From Phycisphaerales bacterium (lineage in GTDB: Bacteria; Planctomycetota; Phycisphaerae; Phycisphaerales; UBA1924): 26,902 bases of DNA. Shown piece after piece: positions 15,247-23,968 of the stretch; position 1 is the first letter of the stretch; each line of letters begins with the position of its first letter. The stretch covers positions 1-26,902 of the forward strand of contig JADJMV010000002.1 of assembly GCA_016709445.1 (NCBI GenBank). The letters run 5' to 3'. A model generated the notes under the pieces. It was not told the origin of the DNA. It made no database searches and saw only the letters and a program-made list of their open reading frames with translations. Both the position numbers and the translations under genes were made by a program.

Positions 15247-16875
15247 ATGGCGACGACACTGGCGATCGTGATGGGATTGGCGGCGGCGGGGCTGGGGGTG
15301 CTGGCGGCCTGGCTGTGGCAGGGGAGGGCGAGGGCCGAGGCTGGGGCGCGGGGCGCGGAGGCGAAGGCCGCGGAGGCTTCGCGGGAGTTGGGGGCGGCGC
15401 GGCAGGCGGTCGAGGCGGCGGAGCGTGGGGCGTCGGAGGCGCGGGTTCGGGCGGAGTTGGTGGTGCAGGAGCTTGCGGATCTGCGGGTGGTGGAGGCCCG
15501 GCAGCGTGAGGAGATCGCGTCGGAGCGACGGTTGTTTGAGGAGCGCCGGCAGTCGCTGGTGCGGGAGCGGGAGTCGCTGGAGAAGCGGGTTGGGGAGATG
15601 CGGGAGCAGATGGGGGAGAGCTTCAAGGCGCTGGCGGGGGAGACGCTGCGGGTGACGGGGGAGGAGCTGCTCAAGCGGGCGAAGGCGCAGTTCGAGTCGC
15701 AGCAGAAGGAGGACGCCGCGGAGCAGGAGCAGCGACGTGCGGCGGTGGAGCGGATGGTCAAGCCGATCAGCGAGACGCTGGCGGCGACGCGGGAGCGGCT
15801 GGAATCGATCGAGAAGGCGCGGGGGGAGCAGTTCGCGCGGTTCTATGAGCACATGGAGCAGATCACGGGGGCGAGCACGGGGCTGCGGGAGGAGACGGCG
15901 CGGCTGACCAGGGCGCTCTCCCGCCCGGAGATCCGCGGGCAGTATGGCGAGATCCAGCTCCGGCGGGTGGCGGAGCTGGCGGGCATGACGAGCTACTGCG
16001 ACTTCACGGAGCAGACGAGCGTGCGGGACGGGGACGGGAACCTGCTGCGTCCGGACATGGTGGTGACGCTGCCGAACGACCGGGTGATCGCGGTGGACGC
16101 GAAGACGAACACGTTCGCGTATATCGAGGCGGTGAACGCCAAGGACGGGGTCGAACGCGAGGCGCACCTGGACCGGTTCGCGCGGCACGTGGCCGAGCAG
16201 GCCAAGAAGCTGGCGGACAAGAAATACTGGAGCGCGTGGGAGGGGAGTCCGGAGTTTGTCGTGATGTTCGTGCCGGGTGACCACTTCATTGATGCGGCGC
16301 TCTCGAGGCGGCCGGAGATCATGGAGACGGCGGCGCAGATGGGGGTGATCCTGGCGAGCCCGAGCACGCTGATCGGGCTCTTGCGGGCGGTGGCGGTGGG
16401 GTGGCGGGAGCACCGGCTGGCGGAGGAGGCGAACGAGTTGTTTGCGCTGGGGCGCGAGCTGCACGACCGCGCGGCGGTGGCGTTCGAGCATGTGGCGGGG
16501 CTGGGCCGGGCGATCGACGGGGCGACGAAGAAATACAACCAGATGGTGGGCTCGATCGAGACGCGTCTGCTGCCGTCGTTGCGCAAGTTTGAGGATGCGG
16601 GGGCGAAGAGCGCGAAGGTGTTGGAGTCACCGACGGAGATCGAGGTGGTGACGAGGGGGGTGCAGGTGCTGCCGGCGGCGGGGGTGTGGGCGACGCGGAG
16701 GCGTCGGCGTAGGGGTCGGTCTCGACGTCGGTGTCGACGTTGGGTGGGGGTCGGCGGGAGGAGGGGTGCCAGATGCGGTTGGCGGTTTTCAGCGCGAAGC
16801 GGTTTGACCGGGAGTTTCTGGACCGCGCGAACGGTTCGCAGGGGCATGAGCTTGTGTACTTCGAGGCGGGACTGA
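15247..16875 (+). CDS. rmuC: DNA recombination protein RmuC, C-terminus probably frameshifted
   Basis: A membrane-anchored protein with a nuclease-like domain, linked in E. coli to limiting inversions between short repeats. The ATG at 15247 starts a transmembrane segment (residues about 4-24). A long Ala/Glu/Arg coiled coil follows (about 25-190). The RmuC domain then shows RPEIRGQYGEIQLRRVAELA, MVVTLPNDRVIAVDAKTN, EFVVMFVPGDHFIDAAL and VILASPSTLIGLLRAVAVGW. Family sequence ends near LESPTEIEVV (about 16650). After this the frame runs as an Arg-rich tail to 16875, overlapping ldhA by about 100 bases. A one-base shift in the G-rich stretch around 16675-16686 would give a short normal end, ...DAEASA, with TAG at 16710-16712. 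Confidence 0.92.
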   Translation: MATTLAIVMGLAAAGLGVLAAWLWQGRARAEAGARGAEAKAAEASRELGAARQAVEAAERGASEARVRAELVVQELADLRVVEARQREEIASERRLFEERRQSLVRERESLEKRVGEMREQMGESFKALAGETLRVTGEELLKRAKAQFESQQKEDAAEQEQRRAAVERMVKPISETLAATRERLESIEKARGEQFARFYEHMEQITGASTGLREETARLTRALSRPEIRGQYGEIQLRRVAELAGMTSYCDFTEQTSVRDGDGNLLRPDMVVTLPNDRVIAVDAKTNTFAYIEAVNAKDGVEREAHLDRFARHVAEQAKKLADKKYWSAWEGSPEFVVMFVPGDHFIDAALSRRPEIMETAAQMGVILASPSTLIGLLRAVAVGWREHRLAEEANELFALGRELHDRAAVAFEHVAGLGRAIDGATKKYNQMVGSIETRLLPSLRKFEDAGAKSAKVLESPTEIEVVTRGVQVLPAAGVWATRRRRRRGRSRRRCRRWVGVGGRRGARCGWRFSARSGLTGSFWTARTVRRGMSLCTSRRD

Positions 16876-17783
16876 ACGAGGAGACGGCGGGGTTGGCGGC
16901 GGGCTTTGTCGGCGTGTGCCCCTTCGTGAACGACCGTCTGAGCGCTCCGGTGATCGCACAGCTTGCGGCGGGGGGGACGCGGCTGCTGGCGCTCCGGAGC
17001 GCGGGATTCAATCACGTGGACCTCGCGGCGGCGGAGGCTCAGGGGATGGTGGTGGCGCGTGTGCCGGCGTATTCGCCGCATGCGGTGGCGGAGCACGCGG
17101 CGGCGTTGCTGCTGACGCTGAATCGGCGGATGCATCGTGCGGTGGCGCGGGTGCGGGAGCACAACTTCGCGCTCGATGGGCTGATGGGCTTTGATCTGGC
17201 GGGCAAGACGACGGGGGTGGTGGGGACGGGGGCGATCGGCGAGGCGTTTTCGCGGATCATGCTGGGCTTTGGCTGCCGCGTGATCGCGAGTGATCCGAGG
17301 CCGAATAGCGGGTTGGCGGCGGCGGGGGTGCGGTATGTCGGGCTCGAGGAGGTTTGGGCGGAGTCGGACGTGATCAGCCTGCACTGCCCGCTCACACCGG
17401 GGACGAGGCACTTGGTGGGCCGGGAGGCGATCGAGCGGATGAAGCCTTCGGTGGTGATCGTGAACACCAGCCGCGGGGGGGTGGTGGACACGCGTGCGGT
17501 GATCGTGGCGCTCAAGCGTGGGCTGATCGGGGGGCTGGCCGTGGATGTGTATGAGGAGGAGGGGGACCTGTTTTTCCGCGATCTTTCGGAGCAGGTGCTG
17601 CAGGACGAGGTGATGGCGCGCTTGCTGACCTTTCCGAACGTGATCGTGACGGCGCACCAGGGCTTTTTCACCCGCGAGGCGGTGACGGCGATTGCGGAGA
17701 CGACGCTGGCGAACGTCACGGGCTTTGAGCGGGGGCGCGTGCCGGCGGAGAACCTGCTCTCGGCGCGGGCACACATGGCATGA
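16773..17783 (+). CDS. ldhA: D-lactate dehydrogenase (fermentative, LdhA-type)
   Basis: NAD-dependent D-2-hydroxyacid dehydrogenase, 336 aa, converting pyruvate and NADH to D-lactate in the cytoplasm. The start MRLAVFSAKRFDREFL (ATG 16773, preceded by GGGAGGAGG) matches the family N-terminus; an ATG 42 bases upstream would add non-family residues. The whole sequence follows E. coli LdhA: LALRSAGFNHVDL, VPAYSPHAVAEHA, the NAD loop VGTGAIG (150-156), SDVISLHCPLTP, and catalytic Arg234 (VNTSRGG), Glu263 (DVYEEEGDLFF) and His295 (TAHQGFF). It is intact. The gene follows rmuC and precedes the HtrA-like gene by 102 bp. Confidence 0.93.
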   Translation: MRLAVFSAKRFDREFLDRANGSQGHELVYFEAGLNEETAGLAAGFVGVCPFVNDRLSAPVIAQLAAGGTRLLALRSAGFNHVDLAAAEAQGMVVARVPAYSPHAVAEHAAALLLTLNRRMHRAVARVREHNFALDGLMGFDLAGKTTGVVGTGAIGEAFSRIMLGFGCRVIASDPRPNSGLAAAGVRYVGLEEVWAESDVISLHCPLTPGTRHLVGREAIERMKPSVVIVNTSRGGVVDTRAVIVALKRGLIGGLAVDVYEEEGDLFFRDLSEQVLQDEVMARLLTFPNVIVTAHQGFFTREAVTAIAETTLANVTGFERGRVPAENLLSARAHMA

Positions 17784-17885
17784 GGCGTGCGGGTCGGGGC
17801 GGCCGGGGGCCGCGTCGTGCTCATAGCGGGCGAACCGTCCCGTTCTGCAGCCTGTAGACTCGGGTGGGCGTGTTGGAGGAGGCGA

Positions 17886-19271
17886 ATGATGCGGCAAGCG
17901 ATGCGGGTCTGGGTGTGTGCGGGGCTGTGGATGGCGCCTGTGGCGGGCGCGCTGGCCCAGGGAGGCTCCGGGTCGGCGATCGCGGCTTACCCGGACTTCC
18001 GCCAGATCGTGCAGGAGGCCAAGGAGAAGGTCTTCCCGGCGGTGGTCTATATCCGCGTCGTGAGCGAGAGCACCGAGAGCGGGAAGCGCGTGCTGCAGGA
18101 GTCTTCGGGGTCGGGGGTGATCATCTCGGCCGACGGGCTGGTCCTGACAAACTGGCACGTGATCGAGAAGGCGCAGACGGTGCGGTGCCTGCTCAGCGAC
18201 GGGCGGCATGCCCCGGCGACGATTCTCGGGAGCGACAAGGACACGGACTTGGCGGTGATCCGGCTGGAGCTTGGTGGGGAGATCGGGAAGCTGCCCTTTG
18301 CGACGCTGGGTGACTCGAGCGCGTTGCGCGAGGGCGACTTCGTGATGACGATGGGCGCGCCCTGGGGGTTGGACCGGTCGGTGGCGATCGGGATCGTCTC
18401 GAGCACGCAGCGGTATCTGGAGGGCGTGAGCGAGTACAGCCTGTGGATCCAGACCGACGCGGCGATCAACCCGGGCAACTCCGGGGGGCCGCTCGTGAAC
18501 ACGGCGGGCGAGGTGGTGGGGATCAACACGCGGGGGGCCGCGGGGTCGGCCGATGGGCTGGGGTTCAGCATCCCGACAACGACGATCGAGATCGTGATGC
18601 CGCAGCTGCGGGATGCGGGGCACGTGACGTGGAGTTGGACGGGGCTGCAGCTGCAGGCGCTCAGCGATTTCAACCGGGACATCTACTTTCCGTACGAGGA
18701 CGGGGTGATCGTATCGGAGACGGACGTGGAGAGCCCGGCGCGGGACGCGGGGGTGCAGGCGCGGGACCGGATCGTGCGGGTGAATGGGCAGGCGGTGACG
18801 GCCCGCCGCGAGAACGACCTGCCGGCGGTGCGGCGGCTGCTGGGGCTCTTGCCCAAGGGCGAGCCGGCGGAGCTGGAGGTGGTCCGGGCGGGGGAGACCA
18901 GACGGATCGAGATCACGCCTCGTGAGAAGGGCAAGGTCGAGGGCGAGGAGTTGGCGCTCGCTCGGTGGGACTTCACGGTCAAGTCGATCAACCAGTTCGA
19001 CAACCCGGATCTCTACTTCTTCAAGAAGCAGGGTGTTTTCGTGTGGGGCGTGAAGTGGCCGGGGAATGCCGCGACGTCGGGCCTGGCCAAGGGGGACATC
19101 CTGCTCAAGGTCGACTCGGAGGAGGTGGGGTCGATCGACGATGTCCGCACGATCCATGAGAAGCTGGTGGCGGATGTGGAGGGCAAGCACCGGGCCGTGC
19201 TGAGCGTGATGCGGCAGGGCCTGGTGCGGCAGGTTGTGTTGGACTATCGGCGGGACTACTCGAAGGAGTAG
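17886..19271 (+). CDS. HtrA/Deg-like S1C serine protease with two PDZ domains
   Basis: A periplasmic or secreted quality-control protease, 461 aa. The start MMRQAMRVWVCAGLWM (ATG 17886) has GGAGGAGG upstream; a longer frame from 17787 lacks both. The signal peptide ends near ALAQ (residues 22-25). The triad is complete: His91 in LTNWHVIE, Asp121 in KDTDLAVIRL, and Ser199 in INPGNSGGPLVN. PDZ 1 is about 265-350 (GVIVSETDVESPARDAGVQA, RDRIVRVNGQAV). PDZ 2 is about 385-455 (GVFVWGVKWPGNAATSGLAK, GDILLKVDSEEV). Two PDZ domains resemble DegP/DegQ architecture. The next gene is a related protein without the triad. Confidence 0.92.
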   Translation: MMRQAMRVWVCAGLWMAPVAGALAQGGSGSAIAAYPDFRQIVQEAKEKVFPAVVYIRVVSESTESGKRVLQESSGSGVIISADGLVLTNWHVIEKAQTVRCLLSDGRHAPATILGSDKDTDLAVIRLELGGEIGKLPFATLGDSSALREGDFVMTMGAPWGLDRSVAIGIVSSTQRYLEGVSEYSLWIQTDAAINPGNSGGPLVNTAGEVVGINTRGAAGSADGLGFSIPTTTIEIVMPQLRDAGHVTWSWTGLQLQALSDFNRDIYFPYEDGVIVSETDVESPARDAGVQARDRIVRVNGQAVTARRENDLPAVRRLLGLLPKGEPAELEVVRAGETRRIEITPREKGKVEGEELALARWDFTVKSINQFDNPDLYFFKKQGVFVWGVKWPGNAATSGLAKGDILLKVDSEEVGSIDDVRTIHEKLVADVEGKHRAVLSVMRQGLVRQVVLDYRRDYSKE

Positions 19272-19359
19272 GCGGGCTGGCGGTGGGGGCGCAGCAATGC
19301 GCTGGGAGCAAACGGTCGAGGGGATGAGGTCGCGCGAGCGGCGGAAGGGGTTGGGGCAT

Positions 19360-21565
19360 ATGGCACTTTGGAAAGTGTGGATAGCGCTGGTGGGGCTGCT
19401 CGTCTGTTCGGTGGCCACGGCGCAGGACGAGAGCAAGGGCCCGAGCGATGCGGAGCTGATCGCGGGTGTGAGCCGGTCGATCGTGATGGTCGAACACACG
19501 TTCCGGTATGACAACGGCGAGGCGCCGGAGGCAGAGCCGGCGGGGATGGCCTATCGCGGGGCCGAGGGCGACATGGAGCCGGACTGGGCCACGCTGATCA
19601 CCGAGGAGCGCCCCGCGGAGCGGATGGGCTATCTGATCGCGCCGGATCTGGTGCTGACGGTGGACCCGCTGGTGGATCCGCGGTTCGTTGAGAAGATCGA
19701 GGTGCGGGCGGGGGATTCGCGGATCGGTGCGCACGCCGAGGGGTATGCCGTGGGGCAGAACGCGATGCTGCTGCGTCTGGATGCGCCGATGGTGGGCGTC
19801 GAGCCGCTGGAGTTTGATGCGGGGGCGGAGGGTCCTTTCAAGGCGGTCTTCGGGCGCTTCGGCAACGGTCGCTGGTGGCTGACGGTCGGGCCGGCGGATG
19901 GGCAGACGGTGGTCGGACAGCCCGGGCCGGCGTACCAGGTCGTGATGTGGCCGAGCCTGATCGTCTCGGCGTCGGGGACTCCGGTCTCGGCGAGCTTCAA
20001 CGGGGGGGCTGGCGGTCGATGGCTCGTGGCGGAAGGCGCCGGCGGACTGGGAGTGGGTGCGGGGGCCGGAGTTCGCGAGCGCGGTCGCGGGGGTGAGGGC
20101 GGCGGCGGATGCGGCTCTGCCGCGGGTGGAGCTGCGGTTCCGCAGTCCCGGGCAGCAGGCGCCGAGCGGGTCTTATGGGTATGACGACAACTCGGGCGAG
20201 GAGATCACCGAGTGGAACGGGACGGGCGTGCTGCTGGATGCGCGCCGGGTGCTGGTGCTTGCGCAGTTGAAGCCACGGGTCACGGCGCGGCTGGAGAGCG
20301 TGCGGGTGCACCTGGCGGATGGGCGTGAGGCGCCGGCGACGTTCAGGGGCAGCCTGCGGGACTATGGGGCGTTGGTGGTGGAGCTCAATGAGCCGGCGGC
20401 GGGGGCCGCGAGGATTTCGAGCGCACGCCTTCAGGACGTGGAGGACCGGCTGCTGATGCGCTCGCAGGTGCGTGTGCTGGGCGAGAGCCGCGCGAGTTAC
20501 GAGTGGGAGGCTCGGGTTGCTCGGATGACGCGGGGGTTCCGCGGGCACATCTTTGGGCTCTTTGGCGATGTCTCGGCCAGCGGGCACGAGACGGGCGACG
20601 GGGAGGAGGGGCCCACGAGCTTTCTGTTTTCGCTTGATGGCGAGCTGGTCGCGCTGCCGCTGATGGTGCGGGACAAGGTTGTGGATCAGGGTCAGGGCGG
20701 GCGATCGTGGGGGTCGAGGTCGGACTATCAGGCGACGGTGCTTGCGGCGAGTGAGCTTTCTGGGCTGCTCTCGGAGGGGGCGTTCGACCAGGACAACCGG
20801 CCGCTGAGCGAGGCGGAGGAGAACCGGCTGGCGTGGATCGGTGTCGAGCTGCAGGCGATGGATCCGGATCTGGCGAGGTTCAACGGTGTGGTGGAGCAGA
20901 CCAATGGGGGCGAGACGGGGGGGATCGTGACCTACGTCTACGACGGGTCTCCGGCGGCGAAGGCGGGGCTGCAGGTGGGCGATGTGCTGCTGCGATTGCA
21001 CATCCAGGGCCAGCCGCGACCGCTCGAGGTGCAGGTGAGCCCGTACGACATGGGGTGGGGCGCGCAGTACACCGATGCGCTGGACCGGATCGACCCGAGC
21101 TACTACAGCCAGATCCCGCCGCCGTGGGGGAGTGCGGAAACGATGCTGACGCGGGCGCTGACGGACGTGGGGTTCGGGACGCCGTTCACGGCTGAGGTTT
21201 ACCGGGAGGGGCAGATCCTGCGGCCGAAGTTCGTGGTGGAGGAGGGGCCGGCGCATTATGGCGCGGCCGCGAAGTTCAAGAGCGAGGCGGCGGGGCTGAC
21301 GGTCAAGGACGTGACCTACGAGGCCCGGCGTTTCTTCCAGATGACTCCGGAGGATCCTGGGGTGATTGTGTCGATGATCGAGCAGGGCGAGCGTGCGGCC
21401 GTGGCGGGGATCAAGCCCTTCGAGCTGATCGTGAGCGTGAACGACGAGCCGGTGCACTCGGTGCAGGAGTTCGAGGAGGCGATCGAGGGGGGCGGGGAGC
21501 TTCGGTTCAGCGTGAAGCGGATGCACGTGGGGCGGATTGTGAAGATCACGGTGCCGCAGGAGTAG
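19360..21565 (+). CDS. Exported double pseudoprotease with PDZ domains, one frameshift
   Basis: Read as one gene of about 734 aa. ATG 19360 follows AAGGGG by nine bases and starts the signal peptide MALWKVWIALVGLLVCSVATAQ-like; 19324 is an alternative start. The first frame runs to SASFNGG. If the G run at 20002-20008 had six bases, it continues LAVDGSWRKAPADWEWVRGP in the second frame to 21565. As written, the halves end at 20184 and begin no earlier than about 20009. Two trypsin-like regions are visible, both without catalytic residues: RMGYLIAPDLVLTVDPLV replaces the His block, GQNAMLLRLD the Asp block, and no Ser motif follows. The second has GTGVLLDARRVLVLAQL, DYGALVVEL and SFLFSLDGELVALPL in place of GNSGGPL. 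PDZ domains follow (IVTYVYDGSPAAKAGLQVGD; GVIVSMIEQGERAAVAGIKP). Probably a binding partner or paralogue of the protease upstream. Confidence 0.8.
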
Positions 21566-21646
21566 GGCTTCGATTGGTGGTCGGCCGATTTGGTGTTGGA
21601 GGCGGGTGCGCCGATGTATCGTGGAGCGTATCCCGGGGGTGCCGCC

Positions 21647-22324
21647 ATGCGTCGAGCGTTCACACTGATTGAGCTTCTGGTTGTCATCGCGATCATCGCG
21701 CTGCTGGTTGGGATCCTGCTCCCGGCGCTGGGGAAGGCCCGGCAGGCGGCGCGGACGGCGCGGTGCATGACCAATGTGCGGTCGATTGGTCAGGCGATGT
21801 TTGCCTACTCGCAACGGAACCGGGATTGGTATCCGCACTGGTCGGGGTGGCAGGTATACGAGGGAGATGGCACGGGGGACGACGAGGTGGGGCCGGGGTG
21901 GGGCGAGTTGGTGATGGACGAGCTCGACAGCGTCGAGGTGTTTCAGGATCCGGCGCGGCGGCCGGAGGAGGCGCCGTTCTCGTACTTTCTTTCTGCGCGG
22001 TACTCTTGGCTGCGGTACGCGCGACAGTTCACTTCGCTGCGGGATTCGGACGTGCACTTCTCGAGTCAGTTCGTGTTTGCGGGGGACTGCAACCAGCCGG
22101 ACCTGTATGCCAGACCGTATGGCACGAAGGACACTCGCCCCGATTGCGATCAGGACGATGCCACGCAGCCATGTGTGTTCTTCGAGGGGGAACTCGATCC
22201 GCACGGGGGGACGGACAACATCCTGTATTTCGACGGGCACGCGGCGGGCGAGCGGGCGTTCGATCCGTCGCGGATGACCTGGCATGGAGCGGAGATGGAG
22301 TCGTGGGGGGAGACGGCGCCGTAG
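21647..22324 (+). CDS. Prepilin-type N-terminal methylation protein
   Basis: A 225-aa secreted pseudopilin-like protein. The leader MRRA-FTLIELLVVIAIIALLVG is the type IV prepilin signal with a very short leader; cleavage would be after Ala rather than the usual Gly. The first helix continues LLPALGKARQAARTARCMTN, then VRSIGQAMFAYSQRN. Near the end ILYFDGHAAGE is the 'DGH' motif of the large planctomycete DUF1559-like family. ATG 21647 is chosen because it sets the leader; an ATG at 21613 would add 12 residues. These proteins are very numerous in planctomycetes; function is unclear (cell-surface or pilus-like fibres). A hairpin repeat begins 3 bases after the stop. Confidence 0.88.
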   Translation: MRRAFTLIELLVVIAIIALLVGILLPALGKARQAARTARCMTNVRSIGQAMFAYSQRNRDWYPHWSGWQVYEGDGTGDDEVGPGWGELVMDELDSVEVFQDPARRPEEAPFSYFLSARYSWLRYARQFTSLRDSDVHFSSQFVFAGDCNQPDLYARPYGTKDTRPDCDQDDATQPCVFFEGELDPHGGTDNILYFDGHAAGERAFDPSRMTWHGAEMESWGETAP

Positions 22325-22326
22325 CG

Positions 22327-22566
22327 GAGCCGCGGGCGTGAGCACACGGGTGGGGGGTTGGTTGTTCGGTGGCGTCGGGCGTGTTTGGGCGGTCGTTCCG
22401 CGTGCTTACGCACGCGGCTCTGGTCGGTGGTGGGGTCGGTCGTTTGGTGGCGTCGGGGGTGTCTGGGCGTTCGTTCCGCGTGCTTACGCACGCGGCTCTG
22501 GTGGTTGTGGTGCGTTCGTGGTCAGGGGGGATGGTGGAGGTTCGTTCCGCGTGCTTGCGCCCGCGG
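22327..22566. repeat. REP-like hairpin repeat cluster 1 (4 copies)
   Basis: One copy at 22327-22349 is oriented for the plus-strand prepilin gene. Three point the other way: hairpins at 22398-22417, 22476-22495 and 22547-22566. The core is CCGCGTGC-TTAC-GCACGCGG, a perfect 8-bp stem with a 4-base loop. The last two copies are 71 bp apart. The outermost overlaps the 3' end of the zinc-ribbon gene. Confidence 0.9.
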
Positions 22567-23856
22567 CTCTGAATTGGCCTCCGCGGCCAGGTCGAGGTCG
22601 TGCTGGGTGAACTTTGTGATCCAGAGGCCGCAGCGGTCGCAGCGGACACGGCCGTGGGCGGTGAGGGCTTTGCCTGCGAGCGACTCTCGGCATTCGGGGC
22701 AGCGGACGCGTTCGGCGGCGAGGGCGTGGGGGGTGGCGGGGTAGGAGCGGCCGCACTCGGGGCAGGTGACGTGGCCCCGCTCGTCGGGCTGGAGATCGGT
22801 GAGTGGGTAGTGGCAGCGGCGGCAGTCGGTGGGCTTGAGCAGGGCGGCGGAGTGGCCCCAGGCGGCGTGGCACTGGGGGCAGATGCGCCCGCCTCGGACG
22901 GGATCGGGCTCGACGGGGGCGAGATCGGCGGCGCAGGCGGGGCAGAGGGAGCGGCTGAGCATGACGTGGCGGATGGCGTCTGCGGTGGGGGAGGGGTATC
23001 GTCGGACAATGCTGATCGCGAGCGCGATCGCGCACCAGAGGAACAGAGGAATGATGATGGCGGTGCTCATAGCCGGCATGGTGTTGATGTGCCTGATGCC
23101 ATTCAGTGCGAATACGAGATACATCAGGCACGCGAGCGCGGCCCAGACGAAGCGGATGGGCCTCCTGGCGCTGCGGAGCTCCCGCTGCGCCTGGATGAGC
23201 CGTTCCTGGTGATCGCCGGCCGCCGCCAGGATTTGCAGCGCGAGGTTCGGCGAGACGATCTGGCGCCGGACATACAGTGCATCGACCGTGATGATCGGCG
23301 CGGGTCGACGGGACGGAGACGGGAATCGATCGAGGAGTGCGAGGAGGGTGTGCGAAATCCTGGTAGAGTCGGTCGTCGAGAATTGGTGGCGGCGCCTGAT
23401 CCGAGCCACTCGCCAAGTTGCGCCGCACTCCGGGCACGTGACGCGCAGCTCCCCATCCGACATCGCCGGGTCTGGGAGGGCGTAGGCGCAGGCCGGGCAG
23501 ATGCCGTGCGCGGTCAGGAGTGTGATGATGGGGTGGCCATCGGGGATCTTCTGATGTCGGGTAAGCCAGACGCCAACTGCTGCGACGGCGAAGCCGCTGC
23601 AGGCTGCGAGCGGCCAGAAGGCAGTCGGTGGGAGGAATATCGAGCCAAAGAAGAGGAGCATCAAGTAGCCGGTACCGAGCGTGAGGCCAGGGTGCTGCTT
23701 TGTCTGCACCGCCGCGCGGATCGATTCATACTGGTCGACGATGGCGTCGAATTCGGCGTCGCCGCGCCGGTCGTCGGTGCAGAGTGTGGCGAAGCTCACG
23801 AGGCGGACTATCCGCCCCGCGTCGTCACGGGCTTTGGTGGGGAGCATCCCCTGCAT
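22522..23856 (-). CDS. Membrane protein with four zinc ribbons and two transmembrane hairpins
   Basis: A 444-aa protein of no family I can name. An N-terminal cytoplasmic-looking part (1-58) is followed by two transmembrane segments (about 61-79, 82-99). Zinc ribbon 1 has Cys120/123 and Cys141/144 (CPAC, CPEC). A middle helical region precedes two more transmembrane segments (about 236-253, 265-284). Three more ribbons follow: Cys305/308 with 326/329, Cys345/348 with 365/368, and Cys386/389 with 406/409. All sixteen cysteines are present, so the metal sites look functional. The last 15 residues (EPRAQARGTNLHHPP) are coded by the hairpin repeat, whose usual TAA stop is CAA here. The start at 23856 lacks a good ribosome site; 23847 is an alternative. 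Membrane topology puts all ribbons on one side. Confidence 0.8.
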   Translation of the reverse strand: MQGMLPTKARDDAGRIVRLVSFATLCTDDRRGDAEFDAIVDQYESIRAAVQTKQHPGLTLGTGYLMLLFFGSIFLPPTAFWPLAACSGFAVAAVGVWLTRHQKIPDGHPIITLLTAHGICPACAYALPDPAMSDGELRVTCPECGATWRVARIRRRHQFSTTDSTRISHTLLALLDRFPSPSRRPAPIITVDALYVRRQIVSPNLALQILAAAGDHQERLIQAQRELRSARRPIRFVWAALACLMYLVFALNGIRHINTMPAMSTAIIIPLFLWCAIALAISIVRRYPSPTADAIRHVMLSRSLCPACAADLAPVEPDPVRGGRICPQCHAAWGHSAALLKPTDCRRCHYPLTDLQPDERGHVTCPECGRSYPATPHALAAERVRCPECRESLAGKALTAHGRVRCDRCGLWITKFTQHDLDLAAEANSEPRAQARGTNLHHPP

Positions 23857-23968
23857 GTGGGGAGGATATCGGCTGGGGGCGAGGGAGCCCAGGCTTGCCC
23901 CAGGGCGTCGGTTGGCGTGCCGGCGCGGGCGGTTGTCCGGGAGCGATGGGGGAAGCTGTGCGTTCGTT

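Noticed and set aside
15993..19514. Very long minus-strand open frame opposite rmuC, ldhA and the HtrA gene
   Set aside because: It is a composition shadow: Arg/His/Pro-rich translation with no domain, while the plus strand holds three clear genes.
19997..22345. Long minus-strand frame opposite the pseudoprotease and prepilin genes
   Set aside because: Same reason; its only ordered features are the reverse of coding periodicity on the plus strand.
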